A program made the translations under genes and the position numbers. From positions 1 through 46,089 of the forward strand of contig CAIQVJ010000087.1 of assembly GCA_903875225.1 (NCBI GenBank): a stretch of DNA of 46,089 nt, given 5' to 3'. Origin of the DNA: an uncultured Pseudomonadota bacterium (GTDB lineage: Bacteria; Myxococcota_A; UBA796; SXON01). The notes under the pieces were generated by a model. That model ran no database searches. It had not been told where the DNA came from and worked only from the letters and a program-made list of their open reading frames with translations. Below, piece after piece: positions 43,420-46,089 of this stretch (its first letter is position 1; the number at the start of each line of letters is the position of its first letter).

Positions 43420-45005
43420 CGGCCGCCCCCGCCGGCGTTGGGGTCGGCCACCGCAGGCGCCGACCCGGCCCCCGCCACCGGGATGACCTGGCGCGGCAGC
43501 CCGAGGAAGCTCCCGTGTCGGGCCGCGAGGTCGGCGGCTTCCGGCCGACCGTGATCCATCAACGCGCGCAGCGCAACCAGCCGCACGTCGCGGGAGACCG
43601 TGGTGTCTGCCACGCAGGCCACGAGCAGGGGCCACCGTTCCAGGGCCACGACCTCCCGCACCGCGGTGACACCTGTCTCGACCGTTTCAGGCGCCGAGAG
43701 GGTGCTCGCGAGCAGGCGCTCGGCCTGCGCCGGGTCGGCCTTCCGCAGGCTCTCCACGATGACCACCCTCGCCGCCGGGCACGCCGCGTAGGCCGCGCCG
43801 GCGTCGACGGTCAGGTCGCGCCCCGCGCACGCCGAGGCGTTGCTGGCGAACTTCGCCTCCCAGGCCCGCGTCCGTACGGTGGGGTCCGGCGAGGCGAGGA
43901 ATCGTGCCAGAGCAGCGGCATCGTTCGCGCCCGGGCGCCAACCCGTCAACGCGGCGGCCACCTCGGAGGGGGGTGCCGCGGGGTCGGCCAGCACGGCCTT
44001 GCGCGCGACCTCGTCCTGCCCGAGCGCCTGTGCGCGCAGGATGGGCGTCGTGGCGCCACCCGCGATCGAGAGGGCGCCTTCCGGGTCGCGTGAGGTGAAC
44101 GCCTCGAGCAGTCGGACCTGCGCCTGCCCCGGCCAGGCCTCCCGCACGGCCCGTGCGAGCACGGCGTTGTCTGCCCCCGCCAGGAATTGTACGGCGGCGA
44201 GCACCCCGGGATCGAGATCCGGTTGAGGCTTCTGCAGCCACGCGATGGCCAGATCCTGGAAGTGCGCATCGTCGGCCTCTGCCACCGTGCGTCCGCCGAA
44301 CTTCACGGTGTCCACCGCTCCCCTCGGCGCGAGCACCATCCACCCGGTCGCATCGCAGGCACCGTAGGACTCCAGCACGACCGCCCAACTCGCTCCTGCG
44401 AGGGCCCGCTCCCAGCCCACGCCCATGGCGACCCCCATGGTCAGCTCGTCCATCAGCGGCTCGAAGCAGGAGCGCGCCCCGGCAGGGAGGGCATCGGGCA
44501 GCTCGGGCGACGCGACGGTGGCCCCCACGACCTGCTCCTCGACGGGCGAGCCGTCGGGCCACCGCCAGGTGTGCTTCACAGCGCCATACTGCTCGCTCCC
44601 GGCGCGAAAGGCACCGTCGGGCAGCGTGTTCCGGTCCAACGCAGGCGTCACACGCGCGACCTCCGGGACGGCCGCGAGGCGCAGGGCATTGTCGGCGCCA
44701 GGGCCCTCGACCCGCAGGGTCTGGCCGTCGCCGTCGATCACGGTGAAGCCCCAGCCCGTGAGGGCGCTCTGAACCGTACCGAAATTCCCGCGATCGAAGT
44801 TCACCTGGATGTCCAGGCGCGCGGGGGGCTCGTCGTCCACCACGCTCGCGGCACGGACGATCGTGTCGGGCGTCACGACCTCGGAGACACCCCGCCGCGG
44901 CGGAGGGGGCAGGGCAGGGCCCTGTGTCGTGGGTACGGGGTCGGGGGTGACCGGGGGGGGCGGTGCGGAGCCCCAACAGGCGAGGAGCAGGAGAGGCGTG
45001 AGCAT
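43416..45005 (-). CDS. Large lipoprotein with HEAT-like C-terminal helices
   Basis: The product has 529 residues. The start at 45005 gives a very short lipoprotein signal (MLTPLLLLAC) and a Pro-rich linker; the open frame upstream is not signal-like. The middle part has a beta domain of unknown type. From about residue 310 onward there are repeated helical pairs, such as LARAVREAWPGQAQVRLLEAF and RDVRLVALRALMDHGRPEAADLA, that resemble HEAT/Armadillo units. It is translationally coupled to the downstream flavoprotein gene, an unusual pairing of an envelope lipoprotein with a cytoplasmic enzyme. Confidence 0.75.
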   Translation of the reverse strand: MLTPLLLLACWGSAPPPPVTPDPVPTTQGPALPPPPRRGVSEVVTPDTIVRAASVVDDEPPARLDIQVNFDRGNFGTVQSALTGWGFTVIDGDGQTLRVEGPGADNALRLAAVPEVARVTPALDRNTLPDGAFRAGSEQYGAVKHTWRWPDGSPVEEQVVGATVASPELPDALPAGARSCFEPLMDELTMGVAMGVGWERALAGASWAVVLESYGACDATGWMVLAPRGAVDTVKFGGRTVAEADDAHFQDLAIAWLQKPQPDLDPGVLAAVQFLAGADNAVLARAVREAWPGQAQVRLLEAFTSRDPEGALSIAGGATTPILRAQALGQDEVARKAVLADPAAPPSEVAAALTGWRPGANDAAALARFLASPDPTVRTRAWEAKFASNASACAGRDLTVDAGAAYAACPAARVVIVESLRKADPAQAERLLASTLSAPETVETGVTAVREVVALERWPLLVACVADTTVSRDVRLVALRALMDHGRPEAADLAARHGSFLGLPRQVIPVAGAGSAPAVADPNAGGGGR

Positions 45006-45014
45006 GGGGTCCTT

Positions 45015-45060
45015 CGGGCTCGGAGAGCCCGGTGTCGCAACGTAAGCCCGCTGAGCGGGC
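45015..45060. promoter_or_regulatory. Two strong hairpins in a divergent intergenic region
   Basis: CGGGCTC-GGA-GAGCCCG (45015-45031) and GCCCGC-TGA-GCGGGC (45046-45060) flank a TTACG-like box on the minus strand. They lie in the leader of the 45005 lipoprotein gene and opposite the promoter of the gene at 45132. A regulatory leader or operator role is possible but untested. Confidence 0.35.
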
Positions 45061-45117
45061 GAGCAAAGGCGCAGCGCGGTTGTTGGCGCCGATCCAGCGC
45101 TCGTCGCCGGGTTTTCG

Positions 45118-45123
45118 GATACC
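45118..45123 (+). promoter_or_regulatory. Possible -10 element of the small lipoprotein gene
   Basis: GATACC ends 8 bases before ATG 45132 and matches the recurrent near-leaderless layout in this window. Confidence 0.4.
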
Positions 45124-45131
45124 TCACGGGG

Positions 45132-45308
45132 ATGTTCCTGCTCCTCCTCCTGTACGCGTGCGGAAACCCGCCCTGCCCCACCGATCGCGCGCTCACCCTG
45201 GACGACCTCACGTGCGATTGCGGCTCGCAACCTGTGGACTCCATGACCTGCGAGGATCTCTACTGCACCGAGGACGGCGTGATCCTCGGCGGCGGGCACT
45301 GCTCATGA
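45132..45308 (+). CDS. Tiny Cys-rich lipoprotein
   Basis: The product has 58 residues. The hydrophobic lead MFLLLLLYAC has no basic residue and ends at a likely lipid-modified Cys. The mature 49 residues contain six further cysteines (PPCP, TCDC, MTCEDLYC, GHC), pointing to a disulfide-knotted or metal-binding mini-domain. The stop overlaps the ATG of the SDR gene by 4 bases (ATGA), which supports translation of both. No family is recognised. Confidence 0.7.
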   Translation: MFLLLLLYACGNPPCPTDRALTLDDLTCDCGSQPVDSMTCEDLYCTEDGVILGGGHCS

Positions 45309-45934
45309 CCCGCGCCCTGGTCGCGGGCGGGACGGGTGCCGTGGGCCGTGCGCTCCTCCCCCTGCTCGCCTCCTCTGACTGGGAGGTGCATGCCTGGGGT
45401 CGGCGCCGCACGGACATCGCCGGGGTCTCGGACATCGCGGGCGATCTTGGAAAGGTGAGGTTTCCCGCAGTGGACGTCGCCTTCTGCTCGCTCGGCACCA
45501 CCCACAAGGAGGCGGGCAGCGAGGCCGCGTTCCGCGCCGTGGACCACGACCTCGTGCTCGACTTCGCGCGAGCCGCGCGCGCAGCAGGGGCCCGGTGCTT
45601 CACCTTCGTGAGCTCTGCGGGTGCGAGCCGACGCGCCCCCTCGCACTACCTGAAGCTGAAGGCCGAGGTCGAGAAGGAGCTTGCCACCCTGGGCTTCGAC
45701 CGCCTGGTGCTCGTTCGCCCGTCGCTGCTCCTGGACGACAGGCCCGGGCGGCCGTGGGAGCAACTGGCCGTGGAGGCTTCCCGACTGCTGGCGCCGGCCC
45801 TGCGTTGGTTTCCGGCCCGGGGGATCGAGGTCAAGACGCTCGCCCTGGCCATGATCCGGCTCGCCGAGCAGGAGGCGCCCGGCGTCGTGATCGTGGAGAA
45901 TCGCGAACTGCACCGGCTCGGGGCCTCGAGCTGA
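45305..45934 (+). CDS. NAD(P)-binding SDR, TIP30/HTATIP2-like
   Basis: This is an atypical short-chain dehydrogenase of 209 residues. VAGGTGAVGRAL (7-18) is the nucleotide-binding loop. CSLGTTHKEAGS and FVSSAGASRRAPSHYLKLKAEVE follow, with the YxxxK pair at Y115 and K119. This order is that of the TIP30/YwnB oxidoreductase group. It is coupled to the tiny Cys-rich lipoprotein; the substrate is unknown. Confidence 0.87.
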   Translation: MTRALVAGGTGAVGRALLPLLASSDWEVHAWGRRRTDIAGVSDIAGDLGKVRFPAVDVAFCSLGTTHKEAGSEAAFRAVDHDLVLDFARAARAAGARCFTFVSSAGASRRAPSHYLKLKAEVEKELATLGFDRLVLVRPSLLLDDRPGRPWEQLAVEASRLLAPALRWFPARGIEVKTLALAMIRLAEQEAPGVVIVENRELHRLGASS

Positions 45935-45980
45935 CGTCGGGGACGCGGCTAAACAGGATCGCTGCGTTCCCCAGCGAACC

Positions 45981-45992
45981 TTGACACGTCAA
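45981..45992. repeat. 12-bp palindrome near the right edge
   Basis: TTGAC-AC-GTCAA is a perfect inverted repeat in a locally AT-richer stretch. A further hairpin, GAACC-GCAA-GGTTC (46011-46024), follows. It could be an operator, a promoter -35 region (TTGACA), or the edge of an insertion element. Bases 45935-46036 hold no other feature I can support. Confidence 0.4.
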
Positions 45993-46036
45993 TAGAAACA
46001 TGCGATTCCTGAACCGCAAGGTTCGGAGTCGTCGTC

Positions 46037-46089
46037 ATGGGCAGAAGCAAGAATGGTCAAGCCGTCCCGCCGCACCGGCTGACCGAAGC
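46037..46089 (+). CDS. Partial reading frame at the window edge, possibly transposase-like
   Basis: From ATG 46037 a frame stays open to the window end, reading MGRSKNGQAVPPHRLTE. The PHRLTE ending recalls the N-terminal region of some IS3-type transposases, but 17 residues cannot prove this. A second frame from ATG 46000 is also open. The drop in GC and nearby palindromes fit an element boundary. Confidence 0.25.
   Translation, partial: MGRSKNGQAVPPHRLTE

Overview
The window is visibly GC-rich and looks like a Myxococcota-type (former deltaproteobacterial) chromosome segment. The pointers are MopE-type acidic Cys/Asp repeats, thrombospondin type 3 repeats, two proteins ending in MYXO-CTERM-like tails (Cys motif, hydrophobic helix, Arg cluster), and many secreted or lipid-anchored proteins mixed with housekeeping genes. 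No rRNA, tRNA, CRISPR array or complete mobile element is visible. No gene-free stretch exceeds about 250 bases.

Layout. 1-241 is a palindrome-rich intergenic element with a partial tandem copy. 242-7815 (minus) holds a giant secreted protein (MopE repeats, C-type lectin domain, TSP3 super-repeats, C-terminal sorting tail) and a MopE lipoprotein. 7987-10598 (plus) is a housekeeping group: rsmA, a PP2C phosphatase and an M23 peptidase. 10600-12535 has a small lipoprotein and a DUF3347-type metal-binding-like protein paired with an outer-membrane barrel. 12551-16765 (minus) is a three-gene run of secreted or lipoproteins headed by a discoidin-like/NHL protein. 16878-18836 is a divergent pair (metzincin-like lipoprotein, barrel-like protein) around a Fur-box-like array. 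18883-22885 has an M19 dipeptidase, ndk, a PKD lipoprotein with MYXO-CTERM tail, a lone contractile-injection/phage tail tube gene with a terminator, and a GST. 23051-28551 has a MATE exporter, nadB, a FadL-type porin and an ABC-2 exporter permease. 28576-34357 (minus) is a probable five-gene operon: two paralogous beta-propeller lipoproteins, an outer-membrane barrel, an APH-family kinase and a CAP lipoprotein. 34524-36063 has an arylsulfotransferase-like protein overlapping a small ORF. 36172-42182 (plus) has an eCIS-core (DUF4157)-like protein, pyrF, two lipoproteins (one MopE plus FG-GAP), a PlsC-like acyltransferase and an SDR. 42217-45934 has an amino-acid-oxidase-type flavoprotein, a large lipoprotein, a tiny Cys-rich lipoprotein and a TIP30-like SDR. 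The right edge may enter an insertion element.

How the genes fit together. Metabolic genes (nadB, pyrF, ndk, rsmA) are scattered singly. The rest is dominated by envelope biology: at least twelve lipoproteins, five likely outer-membrane barrels, calcium-binding repeat proteins and cell-wall or peptide hydrolases. Two features recur. Many signal peptides are very short and lack a basic N-region. A -10-like hexamer, often GATA(G/A), sits only 6-9 bases before the start codon of several genes, which suggests leaderless or near-leaderless transcripts. The strongest candidates for a less described system are the giant lectin/TSP3 surface protein, the dispersed injection-system pieces (tail tube at 21694, DUF4157-like protein at 36172) and the beta-propeller/barrel operon.
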